Part shown: positions 7,825 to 16,630 of the stretch, one piece after another
Position numbering within the stretch: position 1 is the stretch's first letter
Layout: every line of letters starts with the position of its first letter
Source: Fermentibacter sp964564435
Lineage (GTDB): Bacteria; Fermentibacterota; Fermentibacteria; Fermentibacterales; Fermentibacteraceae
NCBI GenBank assembly: GCA_964564435.1
Contig: CAZMAT010000003.1
Span: 1-64,000, forward strand
Length of the DNA: 64,000 nucleotides
Direction of reading: 5' to 3'
The notes under the pieces: generated by a model
The model's database searches: none
Seen by the model: only the letters and a program-made list of their open reading frames with translations
Told to the model about the DNA's origin: nothing
Position numbers and translations under genes: made by a program

Positions 7825-8558
7825 AGGGGCTCACAGCCTTCCTGAGCATCCTCGGCAAGGACATGCGCACATATTACCTCAAGCCCCCGAACATAAGCTG
7901 GGGACTCATCTTCCCCGTGGCATGGGCCGGGATGTTCCTGGTGCGCTCCGGAAGGGGGCTCGAAGAGGTTCTGTCGATCCTGCCCGGCATCGTCACCGTT
8001 TCGATACTCTTCGGTACGACGTCCATGCTGGCCGTGACAGTCACGTTCGAGAAGAAGAACGCATCGTTCGACAGGCTGCTGCTGGCCCCTCTTCCCCTCG
8101 AGATCATCATGCTTGCCAAGACTTTGGGGGCGATCCTCTTTGGCGTGGTCAACGGGCTGGTTCCCCTGCTGATCGCATCGCTTATCACCAGGCTGTCGGG
8201 AGTATCGTGGGGGCTGATGCTGACCGGCTCCTTCCTCACCGCGGTCTCCTCCACCTTCCTCGGCCTGTTCGTCGCGGTGGCGGTGAGCGAAGTATTCGAG
8301 GCACAGACCTTCTCGAACTTCCTGCGCTTCCCCATGATCTTCCTGTGCGGCCTCTTCATCCCCGTGTCGAGCCTACCCGCCCTCCTCAGGCCCCTCTCAT
8401 ATATCCTGCCAGCCACATGGGGGGCCGACCTCCTGCGCAGATCCATCACAGGCTCAGGGGCCTTCGATGCCGTGGCCGCCCTTGCGATCCTCACCGGCAT
8501 GAGCCTGCTACTGTATGCCTTCAGTTTGAGGAACATCAGGCGGAGGTGGATCACCTGA
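7821..8558 (+). CDS. ABC-2 type transporter permease
   Basis: 245 residues, ATGA overlap with the ATPase gene. Six hydrophobic segments are visible, in the ABC-2 order: a short N-terminal segment (PPNISWGLIFPVAWAGMF), a pair around GIVTVSILFGTTSMLAV and AKTLGAILFGVVNGLVPLL, then further helices ending with a LLLYAFSLRNIRRRW C-terminus. Contains the conserved cytosolic region after helix 2 (EKKNASFDRLLLAPLP). It would dimerise in the inner membrane and pair with the upstream ATPase. Last gene of the ArsR operon. Bases 8559-8814 downstream hold nothing I can identify. Confidence 0.85.
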   Translation: MKGLTAFLSILGKDMRTYYLKPPNISWGLIFPVAWAGMFLVRSGRGLEEVLSILPGIVTVSILFGTTSMLAVTVTFEKKNASFDRLLLAPLPLEIIMLAKTLGAILFGVVNGLVPLLIASLITRLSGVSWGLMLTGSFLTAVSSTFLGLFVAVAVSEVFEAQTFSNFLRFPMIFLCGLFIPVSSLPALLRPLSYILPATWGADLLRRSITGSGAFDAVAALAILTGMSLLLYAFSLRNIRRRWIT

Positions 8559-8814
8559 CGACCGGTCGGGTATCGATCCTGTCCTCCCGGGCCATCTCTC
8601 CGTCACGATGCGGGACTCCAGTTCATCCCCCGGGTCACGATCTCCTCGACATGCTCCATCGGCGGTTCCACAGGGCCGGCTCCGGTTTGCAGAGCCAAAC
8701 CGAAGACCTGCAGATTCCGGGAGGGGAAGCGAGGGTTCGCCCCGGACATCAGGGATCTCTATAATCCCTTGCAAGAGCGACGATAACGACATGCCTGACA
8801 ACATGGAGGTGGCC

Positions 8815-9246
8815 ATGACACTGGCGATCCTGCTCTCCTTCGTCCTGCAGTCCGGCTCGGTGTTCTCAGAAAACGTCCTGCCGACATTCCAGGCGCAGTA
8901 CTCCTGGCCTCTGCGGCTGGGAGGCGAGATCGGAGCCAACTTCTACAGGTCCGCCGGATTCCTCATCGCTGCGGGCCCGTTCGTCTCTGCCTCGGCCGGG
9001 CGCGACGGAGCCACTCTCAATGCCGGGGTGAAGGGCTCGCTGTTCGCCTTCCTGCCCTACTCCACAGGCGGAGTGGCGGCTTCCGGCCTGTATCTCTGGG
9101 ATGATCCCGACGCGATGTACGCCGGGGCGCGTGTGAGCTCTTCCTTCTCGCTGGTCTCGGTATTCGGGGGAGTCTACAGGCGCGTGTCCGGAGAAGACAG
9201 GGACGACTGGCTGCTCAGCCTGGGAGCGGGCCTGGGCATGCCCTGA
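8815..9246 (+). CDS. Putative outer-membrane or secreted beta protein
   Basis: 143 residues from ATG 8815, chosen because GGAGGT lies four bases upstream and the following residues form a signal peptide (MTLAILLSFVLQSGSVFS). The mature chain alternates hydrophobic and polar residues with strand-like segments (LGGEIGANFY, FLIAAGPFVSASAG, ARVSSSFSLVSVFGGVYR) and ends in LSLGAGLGMP, like a small outer-membrane barrel, although no terminal aromatic residue is present. I do not recognise the family. It stands alone between the ABC operon and a convergent propeller gene. Confidence 0.55.
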   Translation: MTLAILLSFVLQSGSVFSENVLPTFQAQYSWPLRLGGEIGANFYRSAGFLIAAGPFVSASAGRDGATLNAGVKGSLFAFLPYSTGGVAASGLYLWDDPDAMYAGARVSSSFSLVSVFGGVYRRVSGEDRDDWLLSLGAGLGMP

Positions 9247-9344
9247 CCCATCAGCCAGCCGAACGAGAACGCCAATACTCCTTGAACAACCTCCCAGGCT
9301 CCTGCGGAACGACTCTTCCTATCGCATCATCAGGCCATCGAATC

Positions 9345-11009
9345 CTAGCGGAGCAGGACAAGCCGGGCGGTCGACTGCATCGAACCTGATGTCGCCCGGA
9401 TGATGTAGACTCCTGCAGGCACTCGCCCGGCATCCCAGACGAGCATTCCGTCCGAGGGTGCCGGCCCGTCGTGCAGGTGCGCCACCAGCCGGCCGTCGAC
9501 GGCGAAAGCCTCCACCCTGCATTCCGACACGCCCGGGGCCGAGACCGCAAGGGAGACGGGCATCCCGGCACGGGCCGGATTGGAGACGACGCAGAGCGCG
9601 AGGGAGGGCGTTCCCTCCTCCTCACCTATTCCCGTTGTCTGGACGTACTTGATGGTGGTGAAGTCGTCTCCGGTTCCCGTTCCGGGGCTGTACCCGGTGA
9701 CGTAGGCGTTACCGGCGGCGTCGACCGCGATGGCTGTCGCACGATCCTCCCCATGCTCCGGGCCGTCGTATCGGATGGACCACTGGAGAGCACCGGATGA
9801 GTTGTACATCAGCGTGGCGTAGTCACCGCTCGTGCCGCTGCCGGTGCTCCCGCCGGTGACATAGGCGTTCCCGGCTCCGTCCAGGACCAGGTCGCGGGCC
9901 TCGTCGACCGAGTTGCCCGGCCCGTTGTAGCGCGCCACCCACTGCTGGACGCCGCCGGGGCCGTACATCACGGTAGCGTAATCGTAGTTCCAGTAATCGC
10001 CTATGCTTGCTCCGGCCACGCAGGCTGCGCCCGAGGCGGAGACTGCCACGGCGAAAGCCTCGTCGGTGGCGGTTTCGACCGGGCCGTTGTAGGTGGAGAG
10101 CCATTGGGTATCGCCGTTGTCGTCGTAGGCGATTGTGGCATAGTCGATCGTCTCTCCGCCGGTAATCTCGCAGTAGCTGCCGCCTGTCACGACCACCAGT
10201 CCGGCCGGGCTGAACGCCATGTCGTTGGCATCGTCGGCCATGCCGGCCGAACCGTTGTAGCGGGCCACCCACTGCGCGGTCCCGTCGGCGCCGTACCTTA
10301 CCGTGACGTAGTCGACGGTCGAAGGGATGCCGCCGTAGCTGTACCATGTGCTGGAGCCGGCCACCCGCACGCCGCCGGACGGATCGGTCGCGATCGCGCA
10401 GGCCTCGTCGGTGTGGTACTCGGAACCGTACCGGGCGATCCAGAGCTGAGAGCCGGACGGCCCATACGCAACGGTGGCGTAGTCGAGCCCGGTTCCCGGG
10501 CCCCAGCTCCGTCCGGTCACGAACACGTTGCCCGCTGCGTCGACGGCTATTGCGGCCGCCCTGTCGCTCCCGGAGCCCGTGCAGTTGTAACCGACGATCC
10601 ACTGCAGATTGCCGGATGCGTCGTACTTGATCGTGGCGTAGTCCTCTCCGGTGCCCGGACAGGTGATGTATCCCGTGACATACACGTTGCCGGCGGCGTC
10701 CACGGCGATGTCGGAGGCCCTGTCGTCTCCGTTGCCGGGGCCGTTGTAGCGTACCGCCCAGAGCTGCGATCCAGTCGAGCCGTACTTCACGGTGGCGATG
10801 TCGAGCGCAGATCCGTTCCCGATGCTGTATCCCGTGACATACACGTTGCCAGCGCCGTCTACCTCGATGGCCGTGGCCTGGTCGGCTCCGTTTCCGGTGC
10901 CGTTGTATCTTGCCACCCAGGACTGCACCACACCGTCGGTCTGTGCGTACGAGACTCCCGCCAGCAGGGCTGGCAGCGCAAGCAGTGCCAGTGTCGTGGA
11001 AGTGCGCAT
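9345..11009 (-). CDS. Secreted SBBP beta-propeller repeat protein with T9SS-type sorting domain
   Basis: 554 residues from ATG 11009, which opens a signal peptide (MRTSTTLALLALPALLAG, cleavage near SYAQ). About nine repeats of the SBBP type follow (WVARYNGPGN...A..IAVDAAGNVYVTGYS.G.GTG.DYAT.KY). TTGIGEEEG introduces the C-terminal sorting domain of about 80 residues (VVSNPARAG, VDGRLVAHL, PAGVYIIRA). Clear paralogue of the 279-1928 product, with the same promoter arrangement. Likely exported through a type IX system to the surface. The long plus-strand frame opposite it (10104-11291) is an antisense shadow. Confidence 0.87.
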   Translation of the reverse strand: MRTSTTLALLALPALLAGVSYAQTDGVVQSWVARYNGTGNGADQATAIEVDGAGNVYVTGYSIGNGSALDIATVKYGSTGSQLWAVRYNGPGNGDDRASDIAVDAAGNVYVTGYITCPGTGEDYATIKYDASGNLQWIVGYNCTGSGSDRAAAIAVDAAGNVFVTGRSWGPGTGLDYATVAYGPSGSQLWIARYGSEYHTDEACAIATDPSGGVRVAGSSTWYSYGGIPSTVDYVTVRYGADGTAQWVARYNGSAGMADDANDMAFSPAGLVVVTGGSYCEITGGETIDYATIAYDDNGDTQWLSTYNGPVETATDEAFAVAVSASGAACVAGASIGDYWNYDYATVMYGPGGVQQWVARYNGPGNSVDEARDLVLDGAGNAYVTGGSTGSGTSGDYATLMYNSSGALQWSIRYDGPEHGEDRATAIAVDAAGNAYVTGYSPGTGTGDDFTTIKYVQTTGIGEEEGTPSLALCVVSNPARAGMPVSLAVSAPGVSECRVEAFAVDGRLVAHLHDGPAPSDGMLVWDAGRVPAGVYIIRATSGSMQSTARLVLLR

Positions 11010-11041
11010 GGTCCACCATCCCTCCGATGCAGTGTGATTCA

Positions 11042-11071
11042 GATATCGGCTCCGAAAGGAGGGGAAGTCAA
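11042..11071 (-). promoter_or_regulatory. Putative promoter of the second SBBP gene
   Basis: Minus-strand TTGACT (11071-11066), 18-base spacer, GATATC (11047-11042), about 33 bases upstream of the ATG. Same architecture as the promoter-like site of the paralogue at 1965-1993. Confidence 0.42.
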
Positions 11072-11102
11072 TCACCGGTCGTGTAGGCGGAAGGAGTGTC
11101 GC

Positions 11103-11424
11103 CTTCATCTCCGCGTCAGCGGAAATGAAGGGCCTGACAGCTGCCCGCCACCTACCGGTCGATCCGTCAGGCGGGCAGCGAGAAGGCCCGGAGCGTCAAC
11201 TCTGCCGGCTCCGCCGGGAGCCGGCAGAGGGACGTACGCCATGGCCGGAGTCAGGGTCTCTCGCTGTCTCGAATCCCGCGAAGCGGGATGAGTCCGACGG
11301 CATCATGATTCGCGAAGCGAACCTGTGAGAGCGATCCGGCCCGAAGCCGATGGCACGCATACCCGCAGAATCCCTGCGGGATTCTTCTGTAATGCTACCC
11401 GGCGATTCCGCAGGGCGGAATCGC
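11103..11424. repeat. Cluster of seven hairpin-forming inverted repeats
   Basis: Consecutive dyads: 11103-11114/11119-11130 (one mismatch), 11140-11149/11170-11179 (10 bp), 11200-11212/11217-11229 (13 bp perfect, GCCG loop), 11273-11279/11283-11289 (7 bp, GAA loop), 11309-11313/11317-11321 (5 bp, GAA loop), 11367-11374/11378-11385 (8 bp, TGC loop), 11402-11411/11415-11424 (10 bp, AGG loop). Apart from the last, which encodes the C-terminus of the 11395-11964 protein, they are intergenic. No T tracts follow, so these are not simple terminators. The shared short loops suggest a family of related elements. Confidence 0.7.
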
Positions 11425-11964
11425 TGACATGTGCGAGACGATGGCGTCCACCGTGGATCCGAGCGTGCCGCAGGTTTCGAAGGGCGCGATCCCGTAGACG
11501 AGAAGCGCGTACTCGTCGGTGAAGACGCCATACGCCCTCCCCCTGCCCCGGACGGAGCCGTTCTCGGTGATGATGTTGAAGTTCACCGCCACCACGAGAC
11601 CCACGGAGCCCTCTGTCCTCTCGGAGCTCTCCATGCTGCCCTCGAGCCACGATACATCCCCCATGAGGAGCATTTCGAGAGCTTCAGGGGGCAGTTCCGA
11701 CATCACCCTGCCCGTGAGCCACTGTGTGCGATCCTCCATCGGGATGGACTCGCGCCAGTAATGGATGCGGAGGTCGAATCCATCCGTGGAGGCCGAAGCT
11801 GCTACCGCTCCGCTCTCTTCAGTGAGAATCCCCTCGACGGGAGGGTTCATGCTCGCCGGGAGCCACTCGAAGACGAAGCCTGGATGCTCGAGCGTGTAGA
11901 TCGAGCCGGTGTTGTCGCCTGACGCGATCAGCGCTCCCGTCAGTATCGCCAGAACTGTGGACAT
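11395..11964 (-). CDS. Secreted protein of unknown function
   Basis: 189 residues. ATG 11964 follows GGAGGAAAG. The N-terminus MSTVLAILTGALIASGD is a short signal-peptide-like segment. The rest contains strand-like stretches (TDGFDLRIHYW, VGLVVAVNFNIITENG, YALLVYGIAPFE) with an acidic helix between (LPPEALEMLLMG). Two cysteines near the end (ETCG and PPCG) could pair. I do not recognise the family. The last codons lie in the final hairpin of the inverted-repeat cluster, as if an element had extended or replaced the original C-terminus. Confidence 0.6.
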   Translation of the reverse strand: MSTVLAILTGALIASGDNTGSIYTLEHPGFVFEWLPASMNPPVEGILTEESGAVAASASTDGFDLRIHYWRESIPMEDRTQWLTGRVMSELPPEALEMLLMGDVSWLEGSMESSERTEGSVGLVVAVNFNIITENGSVRGRGRAYGVFTDEYALLVYGIAPFETCGTLGSTVDAIVSHMSAIPPCGIAG

Positions 11965-12012
11965 CTTTCCTCCGGTGGTTTCGATGCTGCTGGATCGGGT
12001 TCCATAACGGGT

Positions 12013-12040
12013 AGAATATGCCCCGGGATTCCTTCGTCAA
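12013..12040 (-). promoter_or_regulatory. Putative promoter for the 11964 gene
   Basis: Minus-strand TTGACG (12040-12035), 16-base spacer, TATTCT (12018-12013), about 50 bases upstream of the start codon. Bases 12041-12288 hold no recognisable gene. Confidence 0.35.
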
Positions 12041-12288
12041 CGGAACGAAGTCGTCACGAGGCCCCGCCGGTCTCTCCTGGTATGTGATATAGAGGTTGAT
12101 CCGGCAGTCTGTTCCATGCTCCGGGAGCTCCTGACCGTTCACGGTGCGGAGGGCCGCCTCTCACCATGCACAGCTCGCCGTACGGTGGTTCGTGGAGAAC
12201 TCTGCGAGCTCCCGGGGGTGGCTTCAGTCGGGATTCAACCGTCCGACCGCCGGCCGTTTCCCATAAGCTATGCCGGATCTGCTGAAGA

Positions 12289-12317
12289 GCGGCCGGAACC
12301 CGACGGGTCCCGGCCGC
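12289..12317. terminator. GC-rich stem-loop downstream of secDF
   Basis: GCGGCCGG at 12289-12296 pairs with CCGGCCGC at 12310-12317, with ACCC/GGGT pairing inside and a GAC loop. It lies about 30 bases past the secDF stop on the minus strand. There is no T run, so termination would have to be of an atypical or Rho-assisted kind. Confidence 0.45.
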
Positions 12318-12348
12318 ACGATCGGCTGTATCTATTCCTGCCGCAGCC

Positions 12349-15219
12349 CTACTGGGCGCGCTCCCTGCGGCCCTTCCAGTCCACGAGCATCATGCCCGCG
12401 ATGAAGACCGACGAGTAGGTGCCTACCAGCAGGCCCAGGCACATCGTCAGGGCGAAGTCGGCTATCTCGCCCACGCCGAAGATGAACAGGGCGAGCACGG
12501 CGAGGAACGTCGTGAGCGCCGTGATGACAGTCCTGCTGAGCGTCTCGTTGACGCTCAGGTCCACGGTCTCCTCGAAGGTCCGGCCCTTGCGGAGCCTCCT
12601 GTTCTCCCTGATCCTGTCGAACACGACGATCGTGTCGTTGATCGAGTACCCGATGATGGTGAGTATCGCCGCGATGATCGTGAGCGATATCTCGATCCGG
12701 GTGAAGGCCAGGAAGCCCAGGGTGATCAGCGTGTCGTGGACGAGGGCCAGCACGGAGGCGAACCCCCACTTGAGCTGGAACCTGTACCAGACGTACAGGA
12801 TGATAGCGACCCATGACAGGAGCACCGCGCTGGTGGCCTTCGACCTGAGCTCGGAGCCAACCCTCGGGCCTATCTGGCGGATGTAGGCCACCCCCTCCTC
12901 GTCGCTGCCCATCGGGGAGCATCCGTTGGCTACGAGGGTGGCGTTGACCTCCTCGGAATCCATCGTGGAGGTCCTGACCACGAAGGCGTTGCCCTCGCCC
13001 TCGTAGTCCTCGAGCTGCTGGACCTGAACGCCCTCCAGCCCTGCGCCGAAGAGAGAGCTACGGAGCTGCTCGACGGTCATGCTCTCCGGGCCGGTCACGT
13101 TGGTCTCGAGGCCGCCGGTGAAGTCGATGGACATCCGGAACCCGCCGTTTATGGCGAAGGCAGCCACCCCGGCCAGGATCACTGCCAGGGAGATGACGTA
13201 GGCCACCTTCCGGATCTTCACGAACCCGATCTTCGAGCCCAGGAAGAAGTGCAGCCTGCCCAGGCCGATGTCGGTGCGGGACTTCCTGCGCAGGAGGAGT
13301 TCGAAGACGCCGCGCCCGAACACCAGCGAGCAGAAGAGGCTCGCGAGGATACCGATCGAGAGGGTGACAGCGAACCCGCGCACAGGCCCGGTGCCGAACC
13401 GGTAGAGGATGAGTGCGGTGATGAGGGTGGTCAGGTTCGAGTCGAGGATCGTGGTGAAGGCGCGCGCGAAGCCGGCCTCCACGGCGGGCCTTATGCTCTT
13501 GCCCGACCTGCGCTCCTCGCGGATGCGCTCGAATATCAGCACGTTGGCGTCGACGGCCATGCCTATCGTGAGGACGATGCCGGCGATGCCCGGCAGCGTC
13601 AGGGTTGCTCCGAGACCCGAGACGCCCAGGCGGGCCAGGGGGCCGGGGAAGCAGAGCGCCGCCATGATGATGAGCATGTTGAGGATGAGCCCGACGGTGG
13701 CGATCACGCCGCCCGTGCCGTAGTAGGCGATCATGAACAGGGCAACGATCGCGAATCCTGCGAGGGCCGCGATGAGCCCCCTGTCGAGCGCCTGCCTGCC
13801 CATGCTCGGGCCGATGGTCTGCTCCTCGGCGAGGATCAGCCTCGCCGGCAGGGAGCCGGCCTTGAGGACGAGCCTGAGGTCGCGCGCCTCCTCGACCGAG
13901 AAGCCGCCGGACAGCCTCGTGCTGGTGCCGGAGATGCGCTCGCGGATCGTGGCGACCGAGTACATCGTGCCGTCGAGGATGACGCTGACCCTTTCCTCGA
14001 CGTTCTCGCCGGTGATCCTCTCCCAGTTCGCGGCGCCCTCGGAGTCGAACTCGAGGATGAGGTAGGGGGCGCTGCTGAGCGACTGGTCGTCGCCCATGCG
14101 GATGTAGGCGTCGGTGAGCGAGGCGCCCGTGAGGGCGTAGTACTCGCGCACCAGGCCGGTGTTCTGGTCGAAGCCCCTGGTGGCGTCGCGCGGGACGAGG
14201 AAGAGCGAGCGGAAGTTGCCGGACTGCGTCTCGGTCTCGCGACCGGTCACCAGGAGAAGGTTCCTTGCGGCGAGGATGGAATCGACGTCGGCCCTCGTCA
14301 CGTAGCTCATGAACAGGTCGTAGTCCTCGCCCGACTCGATCATCCAGTCGCCCGGGGAGATGCTGAGCGAGAGCGCGGAATACTCGTCCGCCCCCTGGAT
14401 GAGCCCGGTGAACGAACCGCCGGAAACCGCGGGCATCTCGGGGATGGTGAGGAGGGAGTCGGACGGGAGGGCGCCGGCCTGATCGACAGGCTGGGTCTCG
14501 GGCAGGGAGAAGTCCTCTTCAGGCTGAGTACCGGAGATCGAATCCACCGCAGGCTGGATCGTCGTGTCCGCGGCCTGCACGTTTCCGTCCACCGGTCCGG
14601 GTACGGTCACGGCCGAATCGGCCGACGGGGCGGCTTCGGCTGCGAGGAGGGCATCGATCTCGGCCAGGGCGGGGACCTCGGAGGGGATGCTCACCCTGGC
14701 GTTGGGATAGGCCACGATCTTGAACTCGAGCAGGGCCTGCCTCTCGACGATTGAGCGCGCGCGCGCCGGGTCCCTGATGCCCGGGAGCTGGACGACCATC
14801 CGGTCCTGGCCCTGGCGGGTGATCGAGGGCTCGGAGACGCCGAACTCGTCCACCCTGTTCCGGATGGTCTCGAGCGCTTGCTCTATGGCCTCGGAAGGCT
14901 CCAGGCCGCCAACGGGCTCGATGATGTAGGAGAGGTACATGCCGCCCTGCAGGTCGAGCCCCAGCTTGATCGTACCCCTGCTGCGCTCGTAGATCTCGCG
15001 GTAGTCGGACAGCGTCTCCTCTCCGCCCTCGGCCCTCATCTCCTCGAGGAGGGCGACGAAGTGGGGATTGTCCGTCTCGGGCTGGACGCTGGCCTCGGCC
15101 CTGTCGCGCTGCGTCTCGGGCATGGAGTACCAGTCGATCGTCGGCCATATCAGCAGTGCGGAGATGACGAAGAGGGCGGCTGAACTCAGCAGCCTCCAGT
15201 CCAGGGCGGATCGCTTCAT
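12349..15219 (-). CDS. secDF: Protein translocase subunit SecDF (fused SecD-SecF)
   Basis: 956 residues with both halves in one chain. SecD part: TM1 near residues 12-27, GLDLQGGMY near 93, then P1 periplasmic domain and five helices including the hallmark AGIVLTIGMAVDANVLIFER. SecF part: VAYVISLAVILAGVAAFAIN, DFTGGLETN, and GYSINDTIVVFDRIRENRR. Twelve membrane helices in all. It uses the proton gradient to pull preproteins out of SecYEG. Odd: the P1 domain contains about 90 residues of Pro/Ser/Asp/Glu-rich low-complexity sequence (around residues 195-290) not usual for SecD. Likely transcribed alone. Confidence 0.95.
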   Translation of the reverse strand: MKRSALDWRLLSSAALFVISALLIWPTIDWYSMPETQRDRAEASVQPETDNPHFVALLEEMRAEGGEETLSDYREIYERSRGTIKLGLDLQGGMYLSYIIEPVGGLEPSEAIEQALETIRNRVDEFGVSEPSITRQGQDRMVVQLPGIRDPARARSIVERQALLEFKIVAYPNARVSIPSEVPALAEIDALLAAEAAPSADSAVTVPGPVDGNVQAADTTIQPAVDSISGTQPEEDFSLPETQPVDQAGALPSDSLLTIPEMPAVSGGSFTGLIQGADEYSALSLSISPGDWMIESGEDYDLFMSYVTRADVDSILAARNLLLVTGRETETQSGNFRSLFLVPRDATRGFDQNTGLVREYYALTGASLTDAYIRMGDDQSLSSAPYLILEFDSEGAANWERITGENVEERVSVILDGTMYSVATIRERISGTSTRLSGGFSVEEARDLRLVLKAGSLPARLILAEEQTIGPSMGRQALDRGLIAALAGFAIVALFMIAYYGTGGVIATVGLILNMLIIMAALCFPGPLARLGVSGLGATLTLPGIAGIVLTIGMAVDANVLIFERIREERRSGKSIRPAVEAGFARAFTTILDSNLTTLITALILYRFGTGPVRGFAVTLSIGILASLFCSLVFGRGVFELLLRRKSRTDIGLGRLHFFLGSKIGFVKIRKVAYVISLAVILAGVAAFAINGGFRMSIDFTGGLETNVTGPESMTVEQLRSSLFGAGLEGVQVQQLEDYEGEGNAFVVRTSTMDSEEVNATLVANGCSPMGSDEEGVAYIRQIGPRVGSELRSKATSAVLLSWVAIILYVWYRFQLKWGFASVLALVHDTLITLGFLAFTRIEISLTIIAAILTIIGYSINDTIVVFDRIRENRRLRKGRTFEETVDLSVNETLSRTVITALTTFLAVLALFIFGVGEIADFALTMCLGLLVGTYSSVFIAGMMLVDWKGRRERAQ

Positions 15220-15344
15220 GTCCTCGGAACCTCCTGTCGTGTCCCCGCTAGGGCTCTCATGCGCCTGGCGCGCAACGGGGCAGGGGCCCCTTCGCGGAGC
15301 GGTATCTGGCCGGATTCTGTTACTGCTTCGGGAAGGCGATCAAT

Positions 15345-15369
15345 AACCGCATCAGATTGCCGCTGTCAA
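15345..15369 (-). promoter_or_regulatory. Weak candidate promoter for secDF
   Basis: Minus-strand TTGACA (15369-15364) with TTATTG/TATTGA 17-18 bases further on, between the upstream gene end (15377) and secDF. The -35 is perfect and the -10 poor. The leader would be about 120 bases. Confidence 0.3.
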
Positions 15370-15376
15370 CGATCGC

Positions 15377-15769
15377 TCAGCTCGTGCCGACGGGTTTCAG
15401 CTCCATGCGGAGGGGTCGGCCGTCGGGGTAGGAGGCCAGGAACGTGAGCCCTCCGTCGGGCCTCGTGCGGGTTTCGAGGTGCAGACACCGCGCCTCGGCC
15501 AGGGCCGACATGAGAAACTGATTGGCCTGTGTCATGGTGAACAGCGCTCCGTCGAGGTCGAGCAGGAGCACGGTCGTATCCGCCCTCATCTGGATGCGGG
15601 GCATCCCGCCCAGTGCCACGCCCCCGCACAGGGCCTCGATCGCGGGCGGCTCGACGCCGGGGCCGGGCTCCTCCGCGGGAGGCTCGGGCTCGTCGGTGAA
15701 GAGCATCACGGCGAGCCCCGCGAGAGATACCAGGGCGAGCAGGACCGCGGCTACGGATCCGGTTCGCAT
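15377..15769 (-). CDS. Membrane-anchored protein of unknown function
   Basis: 130 residues from ATG 15769, which begins a basic start followed by one hydrophobic segment (VAAVLLALVSLAGLAVMLF, about residues 6-24), then a Pro/Glu-rich stalk and a small domain with ADTTVLLLDLDGALFTMTQA and a C-terminal strand pair (GGLTFLASY, PLRMELKPV). The anchor plus soluble domain suggests a periplasmic face. The longer frame from 15850 only adds Arg-rich shadow sequence. Family not recognised. Same strand as, and 157 bases upstream of, secDF. Confidence 0.55.
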   Translation of the reverse strand: MRTGSVAAVLLALVSLAGLAVMLFTDEPEPPAEEPGPGVEPPAIEALCGGVALGGMPRIQMRADTTVLLLDLDGALFTMTQANQFLMSALAEARCLHLETRTRPDGGLTFLASYPDGRPLRMELKPVGTS

Positions 15770-15865
15770 GGTTCCCGGGGCCCCTTCCCGCCGGCGGCAT
15801 GGCCGGCATGCTATTCTCTTCCTATCTTCAGCGCCGGTCAACAGCGCCACGGAGGTCGTGCAGTG

Positions 15866-16621
15866 ATGCCAGAAATCCTATCGATCATCGTCCTGTCGGC
15901 GGGCATCGCCACGCCGCCTTCCGGCGAACTCCCCGCAGCCCTGCCCACATTCGACGGGCTCTCCGGATACTGGAGGCTGGGCACGGGTGATTTCCTGCCC
16001 GAGGGCTCGTTCCGCATCGGCGCCACGATGGGAGCGAGGATGCCCGGAGGCGACTTCGGCACCGCCCCCCTTTCGCTGTCAGCGTCATGGGGCGCCGGGT
16101 CCGGTCTCGAGGCGGGGGCGTCCATTCCCGTGTACGTGTGGGATTCGGTGTTCGAGGAAGGCCCTGTCGGAGACCTTTCCATGGGGGTGAAGTACCTCTA
16201 CGAGACCGCCAGGGGAGGCACCGCCCTCGCCCTGAAGGGGTCGCTGACCCTGCCGACCGGCGATGCGCCCAGGGATCGAGGGGCGGAGGCTCGCGCAGGC
16301 ATCTGCACCAGCACGGTGTTCAGGCTCTTCAGGCTCTCGGTCGATGCGGGCTACTTCGCCTCGGGAGGTGACGACCCTCTCCACGCCAGGATCACCGACG
16401 GGCTCGACGTGGCGGTCGGGTGCGCCAGCTACGTGATGCCGGAAACGCAGATATGGGTCGGGGCTGGCTCGAGGACGGGATCCGATCCCGATGCGGCGGC
16501 GGGTATCGTCTGGGCTCCGCTGGAATGGCTCGTCACGGGAGTTTCCGCCGAGGCCTCCATGTCGGACGAGCCGGATTTCGGGGCGTCCTTCTCCGCCGCG
16601 GTCTATCCCGCCCTCATCTGA
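15866..16621 (+). CDS. Putative outer-membrane beta-barrel protein
   Basis: 251 residues. GGAGG at 15851 precedes overlapping GTG (15863) and ATG (15866) starts; I take the ATG. After a short hydrophobic N-terminus (ILSIIVLSAGIATP) the chain is a series of amphipathic strands separated by turns (FRIGATMGARM, SLSASWGAGSGLEAGASIPVY, MGVKYLYETA, ALALKGSLTLPTGDAP, AVGCASYVMPETQIWVGAG), ending ASFSAAVYPALI. The SLTLPTGDA segment recalls transporter-like and alginate-export-like outer-membrane proteins. It converges on nifS with only nine bases between the stops. Confidence 0.55.
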   Translation: MPEILSIIVLSAGIATPPSGELPAALPTFDGLSGYWRLGTGDFLPEGSFRIGATMGARMPGGDFGTAPLSLSASWGAGSGLEAGASIPVYVWDSVFEEGPVGDLSMGVKYLYETARGGTALALKGSLTLPTGDAPRDRGAEARAGICTSTVFRLFRLSVDAGYFASGGDDPLHARITDGLDVAVGCASYVMPETQIWVGAGSRTGSDPDAAAGIVWAPLEWLVTGVSAEASMSDEPDFGASFSAAVYPALI

Positions 16622-16630
16622 GCGGCTCCT

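Noticed and set aside
11269..11290. tRNA T-arm-like sequence (CGAATCCC)
   Set aside because: No acceptor or anticodon arm pairs around it; it is one of the hairpin cluster.
11103..11424. CRISPR array
   Set aside because: Repeats are inverted, of different sequence and spacing, not direct repeats with regular spacers.
13249..14754. 501-residue plus-strand frame opposite secDF
   Set aside because: Ala/Glu/Gly/Arg-rich shadow with no domain; SecDF motifs are clear on the minus strand.
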